Below, piece by piece: positions 48,682 to 59,326 of a stretch of 64,000 nucleotides of DNA. The notes under the pieces are model-generated. The model saw only the letters and a program-made list of their open reading frames with translations. It was not told the origin of the DNA and searched no databases. The translations under genes were made by a program, and so were the position numbers. Numbering within the stretch: position 1 is the first letter of the stretch; each line of letters opens with the position of its first letter. Origin of the DNA: Bacillota bacterium (GTDB lineage: Bacteria > Bacillota > Sulfobacillia > Sulfobacillales > Sulfobacillaceae); contig JAKACM010000003.1 in NCBI GenBank assembly GCA_021821465.1, positions 41,898 to 105,897 of the forward strand, read 5' to 3'.

Positions 48682-49098
48682 GTGAATTCATCATGGGATG
48701 AGCTGTTGCCGCTATTGCTTTTAAACCAACGGCGTGACTTATTGCCACTCTTGCTTCTCATGGGTGACGGAAAGTCGTGTAGTTCCAGTGACTCTTCGTC
48801 TTCCCCAGAAGACTCTCACATACCCGCCAGTTTTGACGCCTATCTGTCTTCACTGTTAGGAGATTATGTGCGGGTAAGCCTATCGTCCGCGGTGGATAAT
48901 GCCATAACCCATGTCGGCACTCTCAGCCGGGTCGGCAGCGATTTTATTGTTCTGCGAGATGATATTGCCGGCAGTGTCGCCTTAGGGTTTCGAGATGAAG
49001 TGATTATTCCGATTTCAAATCTGGTGGGAATCGATCGTCTCTCACATCTCGACAGGATCCTCCCGCTCATTGGGCGACTTTCATCATCTTCATCTTAA
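48682..49098 (+). CDS. Uncharacterised Ser-rich protein with Sm-like/CotB-like C-terminal domain
   Basis: aaggaggaattgtct then GTG start; duplicated 'DELLPLLLL ... RDLLPLLLL'; 'VGTLSRVGSDFIVLRDDIAGSVALGFRDEVIIPISNLVGI'. Confidence 0.55.
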   Translation: MNSSWDELLPLLLLNQRRDLLPLLLLMGDGKSCSSSDSSSSPEDSHIPASFDAYLSSLLGDYVRVSLSSAVDNAITHVGTLSRVGSDFIVLRDDIAGSVALGFRDEVIIPISNLVGIDRLSHLDRILPLIGRLSSSSS

Positions 49099-49186
49099 AT
49101 GGCGTTACGATCCCTGGGAGTCGGCAAAATCCTGTGATCGCAGGTAGCCTATTCCCGGGATCTCCCTTTGAGACCTGGCACAGAAA

Positions 49187-49690
49187 CTAGGATTTGAAAA
49201 GATACTGGCGCAAGATTTCCTGTAAATCGGGACGATCTTTAACCAACTGTGACAAACTCGACGTGGTTGATGGTTTAGCCGATAGAGATGTGGAACGATG
49301 ATGCAAAACCGCCTCAAATTGCTCGAGGCTGTGCGCCAATTGCACCAAGGACGAGGCAAGGGAATACAACTCGTTGATCAGTTCAGTAGATTTTAATGCG
49401 GGAGCGAGCGCTGAATCCCCGGGATTCGTCTCGAATTTGGAATCGGAATCTGAACTTGACGGATTTTTTGGTGGCGGCAAGACCGATTCTTGACGTTCGG
49501 AATCTGAAGAAGTCTCCCCTCCCGGCACAGACTCACCAAAGCGGGTCGGTTCTTCGTTTTTTCTCCTACTGGCATCCGAATCCATACGAGCCTTCCATTT
49601 GTCCTGCAACAAATTGTTTTTGACGGTTTTATTGACATCGTTTCCGCTGTGAGTCTGAGATTCCGCCGCATCCGGGGTACGTTTGTCCAT
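49187..49690 (-). CDS. Uncharacterised acidic/Ser-rich protein
   Basis: ORF with RBS-like aggaatgatg before ATG; disordered N-terminus and helical C-terminus. Confidence 0.45.
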   Translation of the reverse strand: MDKRTPDAAESQTHSGNDVNKTVKNNLLQDKWKARMDSDASRRKNEEPTRFGESVPGGETSSDSERQESVLPPPKNPSSSDSDSKFETNPGDSALAPALKSTELINELYSLASSLVQLAHSLEQFEAVLHHRSTSLSAKPSTTSSLSQLVKDRPDLQEILRQYLFKS

Positions 49691-49767
49691 TACGCCATCA
49701 TTCCTTTCCTATTCTCTGATTTATGTTCGTATCCATGATTTTATGACTCCTGAATGGAGGAGAAACC

Positions 49768-50778
49768 ATGACCACACCCATACAAACAATCCCCATTATT
49801 AAAGCCACCGATTTTGTGGGGAAACAGGGTTCAGGAGGATCCCATCCCCTTTTGTTGAGACTGGAGGATGGTCGCGTTGCTCATGTGAAGTTTCAACAAA
49901 ATCCACAAACTACTCGCAGTTTAATCAATGATCTCATCGGCACCATCCTCGGCCGTTACTTAGACGCTCCGGTAGCCGAAGCCGTATTAGTCGAGGTAAA
50001 TACCCAACTGAGAGCTCGCATTCCTTATCTCACTAAATACCGGTGGCTCCCGGGATTACAATTTGGGACCATATTTCTCGACAATGCCATTCCCATCAGA
50101 AAATTGAAAGAGTACCGGGACATTGCCAACTGGTCCGAGCTTCCTTTGTGCATGCTGTTGGAAACATGGCTTTATAATCAAGATGTTAAACTCTCCCATG
50201 TTCTGTGCATCCCCGAACACAATCAGGTTCGGATGATAATGGTTGATCATGGATTCATTTTTCCGTCGGGTCCCTCATGGTCCGTTCATGATTTGAAAAA
50301 GCATCGGCGAGATTTTCCCTCGCCTGCTCCCTTAACCTGGTTGGCGAGTAAATCTCCTTCCCGTTTTTATTTTGAGGATGCCGTAAACCGTATCAACTCT
50401 TTGTCTCAGAATGACTTGAGCGAACTGATTAACCTTGTCCCTGCCGATTGGGGACTCTCTTCCCGCCGAATGCGAGCCATTGTAGACTTTTTGATGTTCC
50501 GGCAGAATAAACTCACAAAAGTGGCACAAAATCTGGAGATCTTGTGGAATCGCAACAAGAAACGTGAGGATGACGTCTCGTTATTCGATTCGGCACACAG
50601 TATAAAGACTTCGGATCCGTCACCCTCTATTGAGCCCACACCTTTGGCAAACTCCCCTGTCATCGAAGAATTTCCCAATTTAGAAGGAGCCCCGAAACCG
50701 GAAAACCTGTCCCTCAGGTTCAAAACCGAAGGCCGCAAATCTCCGGGATCCGGCCCCAGTTCAGGAGATCGTCCATGA
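49768..50778 (+). CDS. HipA-like kinase-fold protein with disordered C-terminus
   Basis: 'SHPLLLRLEDGRVAHVKFQQNPQTTRSLINDLIGTILGRYLDAPVAEAVLVEV...MVDHGFIF' HipA-like kinase pattern; tggaggag RBS. Confidence 0.65.
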   Translation: MTTPIQTIPIIKATDFVGKQGSGGSHPLLLRLEDGRVAHVKFQQNPQTTRSLINDLIGTILGRYLDAPVAEAVLVEVNTQLRARIPYLTKYRWLPGLQFGTIFLDNAIPIRKLKEYRDIANWSELPLCMLLETWLYNQDVKLSHVLCIPEHNQVRMIMVDHGFIFPSGPSWSVHDLKKHRRDFPSPAPLTWLASKSPSRFYFEDAVNRINSLSQNDLSELINLVPADWGLSSRRMRAIVDFLMFRQNKLTKVAQNLEILWNRNKKREDDVSLFDSAHSIKTSDPSPSIEPTPLANSPVIEEFPNLEGAPKPENLSLRFKTEGRKSPGSGPSSGDRP

Positions 50779-51203
50779 CTTCTGTCAATCCCATCCAAAT
50801 CGCATCATCCAGTTCCGAGCATTATGTACTCACGATTCAGTCTTTGCCTATTGACGCCGCCATTGCTCACCAATTTACACGTTTTTCACAAGAGCAGTGG
50901 CCTCATATCATGCCCTTGATCTTATCCATGGGACTGGAATTTGTAGGGCAACTGGATCCCGATCATATTGCGAAAATAGCGCAAGTCCGTCAGTTGGAAG
51001 AACTCCAACGGACATTGACTTTGGAGCATAAAACCCGCGGTTTTGGTCAAGAGCAAGATGCCATTCTACGTCAGATTCTCAAACATCACGTGGAATCTTT
51101 GTTTGATGATTGGCAGCACCGTGTAACCAAAAACCTGGAGAATCGCATCACGCCCAAGGCGCGGGAAAATCCGGAAAACGACCATAAAAACCCTGATGCA
51201 TAG
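50775..51203 (+). CDS. Uncharacterised helical protein, translationally coupled to the HipA-like gene
   Basis: ATG overlaps the upstream stop; no family recognised. Confidence 0.5.
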   Translation: MTSVNPIQIASSSSEHYVLTIQSLPIDAAIAHQFTRFSQEQWPHIMPLILSMGLEFVGQLDPDHIAKIAQVRQLEELQRTLTLEHKTRGFGQEQDAILRQILKHHVESLFDDWQHRVTKNLENRITPKARENPENDHKNPDA

Positions 51204-51736
51204 GGTTCAGAGAAGTCTTGGCCCAAAGAAATGTTCTGGGAGAGGAAAGGGTCATGAATTTCAGGATTCTAGGATCTGTGCCTATCCCTCGTCTTCTTCC
51301 ATAGGTAATGTCAACAATGAGAACGGATTGCATCACGGGATTTCTCCCCGGATGCAATCCGCCAGCTTTCCGGCCACCTTGATGCGAAAATTCTTGATCG
51401 ATCTTGGCAGAACCCTAATCCTCGACAGACAGCCCTTTAACCCGGCCCAACTCCCGTGTATATCTGCCGAGAGGAAAAAGTATTAGCGAGCCATATCCTG
51501 CCCATGAAATCCGTGACACCAAATATGTGTGCACCGTGAGAAGCTTCCTCGTAAGCCTGCTCGAGGCAAGTATCGATGGGTATCCAAAGGGCACGGACCA
51601 CGTGCCTCTCCATCCGCGATGCACCGCACCGACGACCAATAATTGTTCCCTCTCTCTGATTCCCTTGGTACTTGTCAATCTGCAGCTCTTGCACCAAAAG
51701 CCAGATCAGCCCGATAACAAAGCGAGAAGACCGCCG

Positions 51737-53488
51737 TTAATAAGTCAAGACAACCGGCACCCATCCATAAAGACTGTTGATAAACCATATCTTTTTGCAA
51801 TCTTCCACCGTCTGGCGCTCGATTCTTTCCTCTCGAATAATCTTGTGATCTAGCAATATCGCTCGGAAGGTTCCCGCCAAAAGTCCGGACTCCCGTGCAG
51901 GTGTGAGTAATTCGCCTCGGTGAAGAATGACGACGTTACCGCGAGTAAACTCCGTCACTTCTTCCTTTTCATTCCACAGCAGGTGATCAAAGCTCTGGGA
52001 TTCTTGGGTATGAATCCGGTTAAAAAAATCACGGTTGGTCGTTTTGTGAAAAAACAAAGGGTCGGAGGAACTGCCGGGCTCATTGGCCCAGCTGACCTTA
52101 TGAACACCGGAGGAAAGAGAATTCCATGAGAGCGTCTCGGATTCGATCTGCCCTGATTCGTTCACTGTAATCCGAACACGCCATAGACCCTTAGAGTATT
52201 GCTCTTCAATTTGCCGCAGATATTCTTGCAATATCCCAAGGCTCACAGGAACGCGGTAATAGGCCGCGGCCTCTAGTATTCTACTCAGGTGATAGGATTT
52301 CAGCCAAATCCGTCCTGATTCCAGTTTCATTGTCTCCAAAAGAGACCAGTTGGACTGTCTTTGTGTTAAGAATCGGGACTTCGTCAAAATCTCCTCGTAT
52401 TCTTCCCCAGGTTGCGAATCCCACGTAATTCCACCTCCTGTTCCAAAACGAGCCTGGTGTCTTCCCTGGTCAATCCATACTGTTCGAATCGCCACATTAA
52501 ATTCCGCTTGTCCATAGGGCGCAGCGTATCCGATGGTTCCGCAATAAATTTCCCGAGGAGAGGATTCCAACTCTTGGATGATTTTCATGCTGCTAAGCTT
52601 CGGCGCTCCAGTGATCGAACCCGAAGGATACAACTTTTGTAAGACCTCCGACCATGGTACCGTTCTCATTGTCTTAGAACGTATTTCGCTTGTCAGTTGC
52701 CATAGTGTGGGATAGGCTTCGGCCCGACATAAAGAGCAAACTTCCACAATCCCTCCCGGATCGATTCGTGCCAGATCGTTGCGAAACAAATCGGCTATCA
52801 TAATATTTTCCGCACGATTTTTTTCCGACTTTTCCAATTCCTCTCGGTATCTCATGTCTTCTGTGTAAAAACGTCCTCGTCCGGCTGTCCCTTTCATGGG
52901 TCTCGTCAGCACCGACTGTCCATTTTGAGCAAAAAACAACTCCGGGGACATAGACAAAATCGCATAGTCATCCCACTTTACATAAGCTGTATAAGACGCC
53001 TTCTGCGTTTGTCGCAGATGCATATAAAAGAGCCAAGGATCCCCCTCAAACGAAGAAGACAGCCTTAGAGTAAAGTTGATTTGATAACTCAGTCCCTGAC
53101 GAATTAATTGCCGAATGTCAGCGATCTTCTGATCGTAGTCTTTTCGTGTCATGGGAGGATCAAGAACCCACCCACCTATGCGGTAAGATGTCGCGAGTCC
53201 AACATCCCACATTTTGGCCGGTGCGTTAAATACTCCAAATCCAAGAAGCGGAAAGGTCGGTCGAGGTGCATGTGAAATGAAATCGGAGGCATACTTTTGC
53301 GGCTCCACCAGCGCATAAGCTGCTTCATAACTTACAAATCCTGCCACCCAATACCCTCTGTGGGTCCATTCCTGCAATTCCTTAAGAGCTAAACTCACCC
53401 CATCGTAATCCATTACCCGAATCACCTTTACGGGATCCCTAAACACATAGGGCGTACCGCCATGCGGAAAATCCAATCGAATTCGCAT
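51737..53488 (-). CDS. Aminodeoxychorismate synthase component I fused to 4-amino-4-deoxychorismate lyase (PabB-PabC)
   Basis: 'FFAQNGQSVLTRPMKGTAGRGR', 'MIADLFRNDLARI', 'GSITGAPKLSSMKIIQELE' (PabB) and C-terminal class IV aminotransferase-fold region. Confidence 0.9.
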   Translation of the reverse strand: MRIRLDFPHGGTPYVFRDPVKVIRVMDYDGVSLALKELQEWTHRGYWVAGFVSYEAAYALVEPQKYASDFISHAPRPTFPLLGFGVFNAPAKMWDVGLATSYRIGGWVLDPPMTRKDYDQKIADIRQLIRQGLSYQINFTLRLSSSFEGDPWLFYMHLRQTQKASYTAYVKWDDYAILSMSPELFFAQNGQSVLTRPMKGTAGRGRFYTEDMRYREELEKSEKNRAENIMIADLFRNDLARIDPGGIVEVCSLCRAEAYPTLWQLTSEIRSKTMRTVPWSEVLQKLYPSGSITGAPKLSSMKIIQELESSPREIYCGTIGYAAPYGQAEFNVAIRTVWIDQGRHQARFGTGGGITWDSQPGEEYEEILTKSRFLTQRQSNWSLLETMKLESGRIWLKSYHLSRILEAAAYYRVPVSLGILQEYLRQIEEQYSKGLWRVRITVNESGQIESETLSWNSLSSGVHKVSWANEPGSSSDPLFFHKTTNRDFFNRIHTQESQSFDHLLWNEKEEVTEFTRGNVVILHRGELLTPARESGLLAGTFRAILLDHKIIREERIERQTVEDCKKIWFINSLYGWVPVVLTY

Positions 53489-53568
53489 TTTCTCCCCCTA
53501 TTACCGAGGATTCACTCTTGGCTGACAAATTCTTCCGGTCTTATTGACCAGGAACCTGGACGTTCAGT

Positions 53569-54510
53569 TTAACCCACCGCCACCATGCGTTCCAGAGGGA
53601 TAAGAGCTTTCGTTCTGAGTGCAGATGCTACCTTTACCGGATGTCGGCCATAACGCAAGGAGTCGCGAATTTTTTCCAGCGATATCATATTCATAAAAGG
53701 GCATAATGCATCATCATGGGCCGCAAGAAAGGTCTTATCCGGATTCTCTTTGCGCAAGCGATGAAGCAATCCGACTTCCGTCGCCACGACAAAAGTGTCG
53801 GCGGGGGATGTTCGTGCATAAAAGAGCATCCCGTCCGTGGACAACACTCGCGATGTGGCCTCTTTAGGTGGGATGGCTAAAGCTCTCGTGGTGCATCCGC
53901 ATTCCGGATGCACCAACAGTTCGGCACCGGGGTGGCGGCGAACCTTATTAACCATGTCCTCATTCTCGATGGCCGCATGAACGTGGCATTCTCCGTTCCA
54001 AACATGGATATTCTTGCGTCCGGTCATACGCACGACATGTGAACCTAAAAAGAAATCGGGTAAAAACAGGATATCTCGGTCTGGATCGATCGATTCAACA
54101 ACCTTGACGGCATTCGAAGATGTGCAACAATAATCCGACAACGCTTTGATTGCGGCCGAAGTATTGACATAAGAGACGACCGTGGCATCGGGGTATTGTT
54201 TTTTCCACGAAATCAGTTGTTCGGGAGTAATCGTATCCGCCAAAGAACATCCGGCCCCCGAATCGGGAATGAGAACGGTCTTATCGGGACATAAGATGGA
54301 TGCGGTCTCGGCCATAAAATACACACCAGCCAGCACCAAAACCTCGGCCGTACTCTTTTGGGCCCAGCGCGCCAAAGCCAAGGAATCTCCCAAAAAGTCG
54401 GCAAGGTCCTGAATGGGTCCCGGTTCATAATTGTGGGCTAAAACAACCGCGTTGTGCTTCACCTTTAAAGCCTCAATTTCCTTTACCAGAGTTTGCTCCA
54501 TGACAACCAT
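53569..54510 (-). CDS. nadA: Quinolinate synthase
   Basis: 'VVLAHNYEPGPIQDLADFLGDSLALAR', 'HPECGCTTRAL', 'CPFMNM' NadA signatures. Confidence 0.97.
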   Translation of the reverse strand: MVVMEQTLVKEIEALKVKHNAVVLAHNYEPGPIQDLADFLGDSLALARWAQKSTAEVLVLAGVYFMAETASILCPDKTVLIPDSGAGCSLADTITPEQLISWKKQYPDATVVSYVNTSAAIKALSDYCCTSSNAVKVVESIDPDRDILFLPDFFLGSHVVRMTGRKNIHVWNGECHVHAAIENEDMVNKVRRHPGAELLVHPECGCTTRALAIPPKEATSRVLSTDGMLFYARTSPADTFVVATEVGLLHRLRKENPDKTFLAAHDDALCPFMNMISLEKIRDSLRYGRHPVKVASALRTKALIPLERMVAVG

Positions 54511-54589
54511 CCCTTCCAAGTGTATTGTCGGTAATCGATAAGTCGTGATCTCGTCTTGCCTCACCAAATGCGATCTTTTTGGATGATTC

Positions 54590-56095
54590 TCACGCCGGCC
54601 TGAATTGACTGCCCATACTCAAGGAATGAACCAGGTGGCCCGCCCATTTGACATCACTTGCGGGAAAATCGAGGCGAAAATGCGCCCCCCGGCTTTCCTC
54701 GCGCAATAAAGCGGACTGAGCGATTAACCGGCACAAGCGCAAAATTCGGTGATTATACCGATACTGCAGGGCTTCAATATGCCGAAGACCTTGATTCATG
54801 AGATGAGGATCGCGAATCACCCCAAAATCCTTGTCCATAATATTTCCCAGACGCTGCAAGATTTCTGCATCGGACGCTGTCTCGTGCAGCAAGGGCGGAT
54901 CGGTTGTTGGAAAATCTCCCGGCAGATGAAGATTTTTCTGGATATGCTCCGCGATCCGTTTTGAAAAAACCAGAGCCTCCAACAGTGAATTGGATGCCAG
55001 TCTATTGGCTCCGTGCACACCTGTATTAGCCACTTCTCCTGCAGCATAGAGACCTGGTACCCGAGTTTGTCCGAAAGAATCCGTACAAACCCCTCCCATT
55101 GCAAAATGGGCTCCGGGAGCAACAGGCAACAAATCTCGGGCCAAATCGAAATGTCTTGCCGACAGTAGTTCGGCCAGTTGCCCGAAGTGGGCATAAATCC
55201 GTTCGGGGGTAAGGTGCCGCAGTGTGAGGTACGCTTCTGATTCTTCATAGACAGCCCGAGCCACTTCGTCGCGTCCCGCCAACTCCTTTAAAGGATGGTC
55301 TTTCATAATTCGTTCACCGTGGGGATTGACGAGATGGGCACCAAATCCGCGCAGCGCTTCTGTAAGTAACAAAGCTTCACCCCGAGGTTCATCTTGGGAT
55401 AAAATTGTCGGATGAAACTGGACAAATTCCAAATCGGACAATTCGGCTCCCGCATCATATGCCAGCATTAAACCGTGACCGACTGAAAAGGGGTGATTAC
55501 TGGTCATCTGCCACAAGGCAGCATAGCCTCCGCTGGCTAGGACTGTTGCAGATGCAGTGATGGCCATAACGTCGGAAGATGACGTGCGAATCCAACTTCC
55601 ATGGCAGCGCCCTTGATCATCGATTATCAATTTTTCAGAGAACCCTTCCACAAAGTGTATGCGCGGATGAGACACGGCCATTTGATAAAAATGACGTGCC
55701 AGTGCCCGTCCCGTTAACCCCCCCGGTGCATGAAGAATTCGCGATCGACTATGTCCTGCCTCACGACCTAAAGTCGGATGACTAGGGTTTGTCATCTCAA
55801 AAATGCCGGCCTCTAACATTGGGGCCACGGCTTTATGAGACTCTTCCATCAAAATTTGCACGGCTTCACGATTAGCCAATCCCCGTGCCATCAATATGGT
55901 GTCCTTCAGGTGGCGGCTTTCGTCGTCATCTTCTCCCAAAGCCGCAGCAATTCCCCCCTGGGCACGGTAGGTACTGCCCCTTCGCCATCCGTTAGAAGGT
56001 GCACAAATTGATACACAACCTTCTCGAGCGATGGCCAAGGCGGCAGCCAATCCAGCAATTCCCTCACCAATCACCAAAGCGCGATAGCTCACCAC
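54590..56095 (-). CDS. nadB: L-aspartate oxidase
   Basis: FAD-binding 'VIGEGIAGLAAALAIA', 'TYRAQGGIAAAL', 'GVHGANRLASNSLLEALVF'. Confidence 0.95.
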   Translation of the reverse strand: MVSYRALVIGEGIAGLAAALAIAREGCVSICAPSNGWRRGSTYRAQGGIAAALGEDDDESRHLKDTILMARGLANREAVQILMEESHKAVAPMLEAGIFEMTNPSHPTLGREAGHSRSRILHAPGGLTGRALARHFYQMAVSHPRIHFVEGFSEKLIIDDQGRCHGSWIRTSSSDVMAITASATVLASGGYAALWQMTSNHPFSVGHGLMLAYDAGAELSDLEFVQFHPTILSQDEPRGEALLLTEALRGFGAHLVNPHGERIMKDHPLKELAGRDEVARAVYEESEAYLTLRHLTPERIYAHFGQLAELLSARHFDLARDLLPVAPGAHFAMGGVCTDSFGQTRVPGLYAAGEVANTGVHGANRLASNSLLEALVFSKRIAEHIQKNLHLPGDFPTTDPPLLHETASDAEILQRLGNIMDKDFGVIRDPHLMNQGLRHIEALQYRYNHRILRLCRLIAQSALLREESRGAHFRLDFPASDVKWAGHLVHSLSMGSQFRPA

Positions 56096-56928
56096 TCGCT
56101 TTCCCAGTCGGCCCCAATGTCCACATGGGGAGCGGAGTGGGTCAGATATCCCAGTGAAATGCCGTCCACCCCGGTCTCGGCCATCTCACGCAAATTCAGA
56201 GGAGTAATCCCGCCGGATGCCTCCACCACCACACGGTGGTTAATATAAGCGACAGCCCGGCCAACTTCATGCAAAGACATGTTATCCAACAATATTCCAT
56301 CTACTCCTTCTTGCAAAGCCTCGTTGATTTGTTCAAAGCCGTCTACTTCCACTTCTATAAAAGTGCCAAAAGGAGCGTTTTGCCGTACGTTTTTAAGCAC
56401 CGATTTCATACCGCCTCTGGCGGCTATATGGTTGTCCTTAATCAAGACGGCGTCGAATAAGCCGAATCGGTGATTATATCCACCACCGGTTCTGACGGCA
56501 TACTTTTCGTAAACCCTTTGTCCCGGACGAGTTTTTCTGGTATCAAGAATCTTGACACCCAAATCGGATACCAAATCCACGCTTTCGCGCGTTATGGTTG
56601 CAATGCCACTTAGCCAACTCAAGACGTTTAATACGACCCGCTCTCCCGTTAAAAGAGCATCAACCGGCCCTTCTACGGCCGCAAGGCTCTCAGAGACCCC
56701 CGAATGTTGCCCCTCGTCCTTAAATAACTCCACTTTGACCAAAGGACTCAGAATCGAATAAACCGCCATAATGATCGGCAGACCCGATACCGCAATATTC
56801 TGCCTCGCTCTCAAAACCATACGGCCGTACAAATTGCGCGGAATGGTGAGCAGGGTTGTGATGTCTCCATGGCCTATGTCTTCCCTTAATCCCGCTTCGG
56901 CCAATTGGTTCCATAAATATGTTTGCAT
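56089..56928 (-). CDS. nadC: Nicotinate-nucleotide pyrophosphorylase (carboxylating)
   Basis: 'EDIGHGDITT', 'ILDTRKTRPGQRVYEKYAVRTGGGYNHRFGLFDAVLIKDNHI', 'EASGGITPLNL'. Confidence 0.97.
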   Translation of the reverse strand: MQTYLWNQLAEAGLREDIGHGDITTLLTIPRNLYGRMVLRARQNIAVSGLPIIMAVYSILSPLVKVELFKDEGQHSGVSESLAAVEGPVDALLTGERVVLNVLSWLSGIATITRESVDLVSDLGVKILDTRKTRPGQRVYEKYAVRTGGGYNHRFGLFDAVLIKDNHIAARGGMKSVLKNVRQNAPFGTFIEVEVDGFEQINEALQEGVDGILLDNMSLHEVGRAVAYINHRVVVEASGGITPLNLREMAETGVDGISLGYLTHSAPHVDIGADWESEW

Positions 56929-56950
56929 GGACGTCTCCTATGTACTCATA

Positions 56951-57005
56951 TGTCAAGACAGGTGTATTGTAAAGAACAATGAGACATATGACAAGACACC
57001 TGACA
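56951..57005 (-). promoter_or_regulatory. Candidate operator pair upstream of nadCBA (NiaR-type?)
   Basis: Related sites TGTCAAGACAGGTGT (56951-56965) and TGACAAGACACCTGACA (56989-57005), containing inverted CAGGTGT/ACACCTG. Confidence 0.4.
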
Positions 57006-57497
57006 AATATTTGCGACAAGTTTACGTATATAGGTAACAACACTCTTCACAATTTCATCTGGTGACGAGCCCTCCCAGTCGTCCTGTTTGTCCTTTCTCC
57101 AAGCCCAGAATCGACCACGTCCTCCGGTATTCCCCTTGTCCGTGTGGGTGCGGCAACGGCAGTCATTTTGTGGTATATTGTATTAGTGCTTTTCTTATTG
57201 AACAGACAATATCTGTAGTCGCTCAGCCACTCTTATGACTCACCTGGCTCCGGCAAGATAGTGGGCTATGCCATAGAGTTTATGTGTCGCTAGATTGGGG
57301 CCGTGGATAGGGCAATGGCTGATTGTCTAAGACATTTCGTCCGTCAGGCTCCCGTGAAAGTTTTTCAAGGATTCCAACACGAGCGAAGAGTGGCGACTTC
57401 AACGTCAATCTCACGCCTTTGTGGATGGTCAATCCCAATAATTAGGGAACACCGGCATTCTTCCGTTGCCCAAGAGGCGAGGGAAGGTTGCCAAGGT

Positions 57498-59051
57498 ATG
57501 GTTCAATCCATACATCAGACACGAAAACACAGAGAACAGAAAGAAGGTTGGGGATTGCCTACCACGGGCTCACGCGGCAAGATATGGATTGTTATTGCCA
57601 TCTTGCTGGCAATGTTTCTCTCGGCTTTGGACATGACTATTGTCGGCACGGCGATGCCCAGCATTATCAACGCGTTGCACGGAGTTGCCATATATGGCTG
57701 GGTGTTTTCCGCATATCTATTGACCTCGACCACCCCAGTGCCAATCTACAGCAAGTTAGCAGACATGTATGGGCGGAAGTCCGTATTCTTGGCAGGAACC
57801 TTTATTTTTACACTGGGTTCCGTACTCTCCGGATTATCCCAAAACATGCCTGAATTGATCGCATTTCGTGCTCTACAGGGCCTAGGTGCAGCGGGTGTGT
57901 TGCCTGTGGCGTTAACCATAATCGGTGATCTCTTTTCTTTGGAACAACGAGCCAAGGTTCAAGGACTCTTCTCTGCCGTATGGGGACTCTCTGCCATTGT
58001 TGGGCCTTTGGTCGGCGCTTGGATCGTCGAAAACATGAGCTGGCAATGGGTTTTTGAAATTAATTTGCCTGTGGGCCTTCTGGCCATGGTGATTCTACTC
58101 ACCACCTTCCGTGAAAATGTGGAGAAGAAGAAGCACCGACTGGATGCATTAGGCACTCTTCTCCTTACGATCGGCGTCAGCGGATTTTTGGTTGGCCTTA
58201 TGCAAGCCTCGTGGACTTTGCCGACGCGTTTTACGTTTATGGGTTTGAGTCTCGGCATTCTGGCGATTTTTTTGAGGGTAGAATCCACGGCCAAAGAACC
58301 TATTTTACCTTTGCCGTTATTTCGTAAACGATTCATTTTTTTCAGTACCGTGGTCAGCCTTTTTGCCGGAATGTTATTGTTTGGCTTAATTTCCTATATT
58401 CCTTTGTTCGTGCAAAGCGTACAATTCGGCACACCGACTTTGGCGGGACGGGCGATTACCCCCATGCTGATCGGATGGCCTGTTGCAGCCATGGTCTCGA
58501 GTAAACTCATTGTCCGTTCCGGTTATCGCCCCATCGCCCTCGTTGGAGGAATTTCGCTGGTGGGAGGTGCCATCTTTCTGGCCGTTCCTCAAATTCCCCA
58601 AGAGGTCGCGATTCTTATCGGCACGTTTCTCATTGGATCGGGACTGGGGTTATCCCTGACCAGTTTGTTGATCGGTTTACAAAGTCAGGTCCCATGGGAA
58701 CTCCGCGGCGTAGTGACCGGAAGTACCCAATTTTTCCGGACAATAGGAGGATCCGTGGGGGTAGCTCTCATGGGTACCCTGATTAACCTCCCCCGTTTCG
58801 GAAATTTAACCGCCAATCATGCTACCCAGCTTCTCTTAAACACAGCCTACCGCCGAACCTTATCACCGTCCTTACTAGCCTTGGCCCGGCGTCTAGCCGC
58901 AGTAGGCTTGCACCATGCCTTTGAGATGGCTCTTGGCTTTGCCTTAATCACTATGATCAGCACATGGCTTCTGCCTAGGCAATCTAAAAAGCCTTCCACC
59001 CCCATGGCACAGACCGACTCTATGGGCCAGAACGTGGAACAAGATGCCTGA
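57498..59051 (+). CDS. DHA2-type MFS drug/proton antiporter (EmrB/QacA family)
   Basis: 14-TM-like pattern; 'LSALDMTIVGTAMPSIINAL', 'LADMYGRKSVFLAGTFIFTLGSVLSGLSQNM'; start at ATG 57498 after gggaagg. Confidence 0.92.
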   Translation: MVQSIHQTRKHREQKEGWGLPTTGSRGKIWIVIAILLAMFLSALDMTIVGTAMPSIINALHGVAIYGWVFSAYLLTSTTPVPIYSKLADMYGRKSVFLAGTFIFTLGSVLSGLSQNMPELIAFRALQGLGAAGVLPVALTIIGDLFSLEQRAKVQGLFSAVWGLSAIVGPLVGAWIVENMSWQWVFEINLPVGLLAMVILLTTFRENVEKKKHRLDALGTLLLTIGVSGFLVGLMQASWTLPTRFTFMGLSLGILAIFLRVESTAKEPILPLPLFRKRFIFFSTVVSLFAGMLLFGLISYIPLFVQSVQFGTPTLAGRAITPMLIGWPVAAMVSSKLIVRSGYRPIALVGGISLVGGAIFLAVPQIPQEVAILIGTFLIGSGLGLSLTSLLIGLQSQVPWELRGVVTGSTQFFRTIGGSVGVALMGTLINLPRFGNLTANHATQLLLNTAYRRTLSPSLLALARRLAAVGLHHAFEMALGFALITMISTWLLPRQSKKPSTPMAQTDSMGQNVEQDA

Positions 59052-59085
59052 AGAGACAGTTCTAGAGTTACACATAGGCCGGCCA

Positions 59086-59127
59086 AGTAAAAATATCCCA
59101 CATCCCGGGCAATTTCCCGGTGTGGGA
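59086..59127. terminator. Bidirectional terminator between convergent genes
   Basis: AAATATCCCACA-tcCCGGG-caattt-CCCGG-TGTGGGATATTT. Confidence 0.7.
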
Positions 59128-59326
59128 TATTTTCCCTCTATCCTGGGTTTATCAGGTCCTTAACCCAGGGGATATTGGGTAATTAAGTGACGGAAGGAAT
59201 AAGGAGAGGTCCGAAAGGAATAGCAAAAAATAAATTCCAAATCAGTCGATCAATTCCTAAACTTGCCCTCTAAGCCCGTACACTCCCTATTCTCCGTGCT
59301 GCCACATTTCCTCGTTGTGATCTTTG

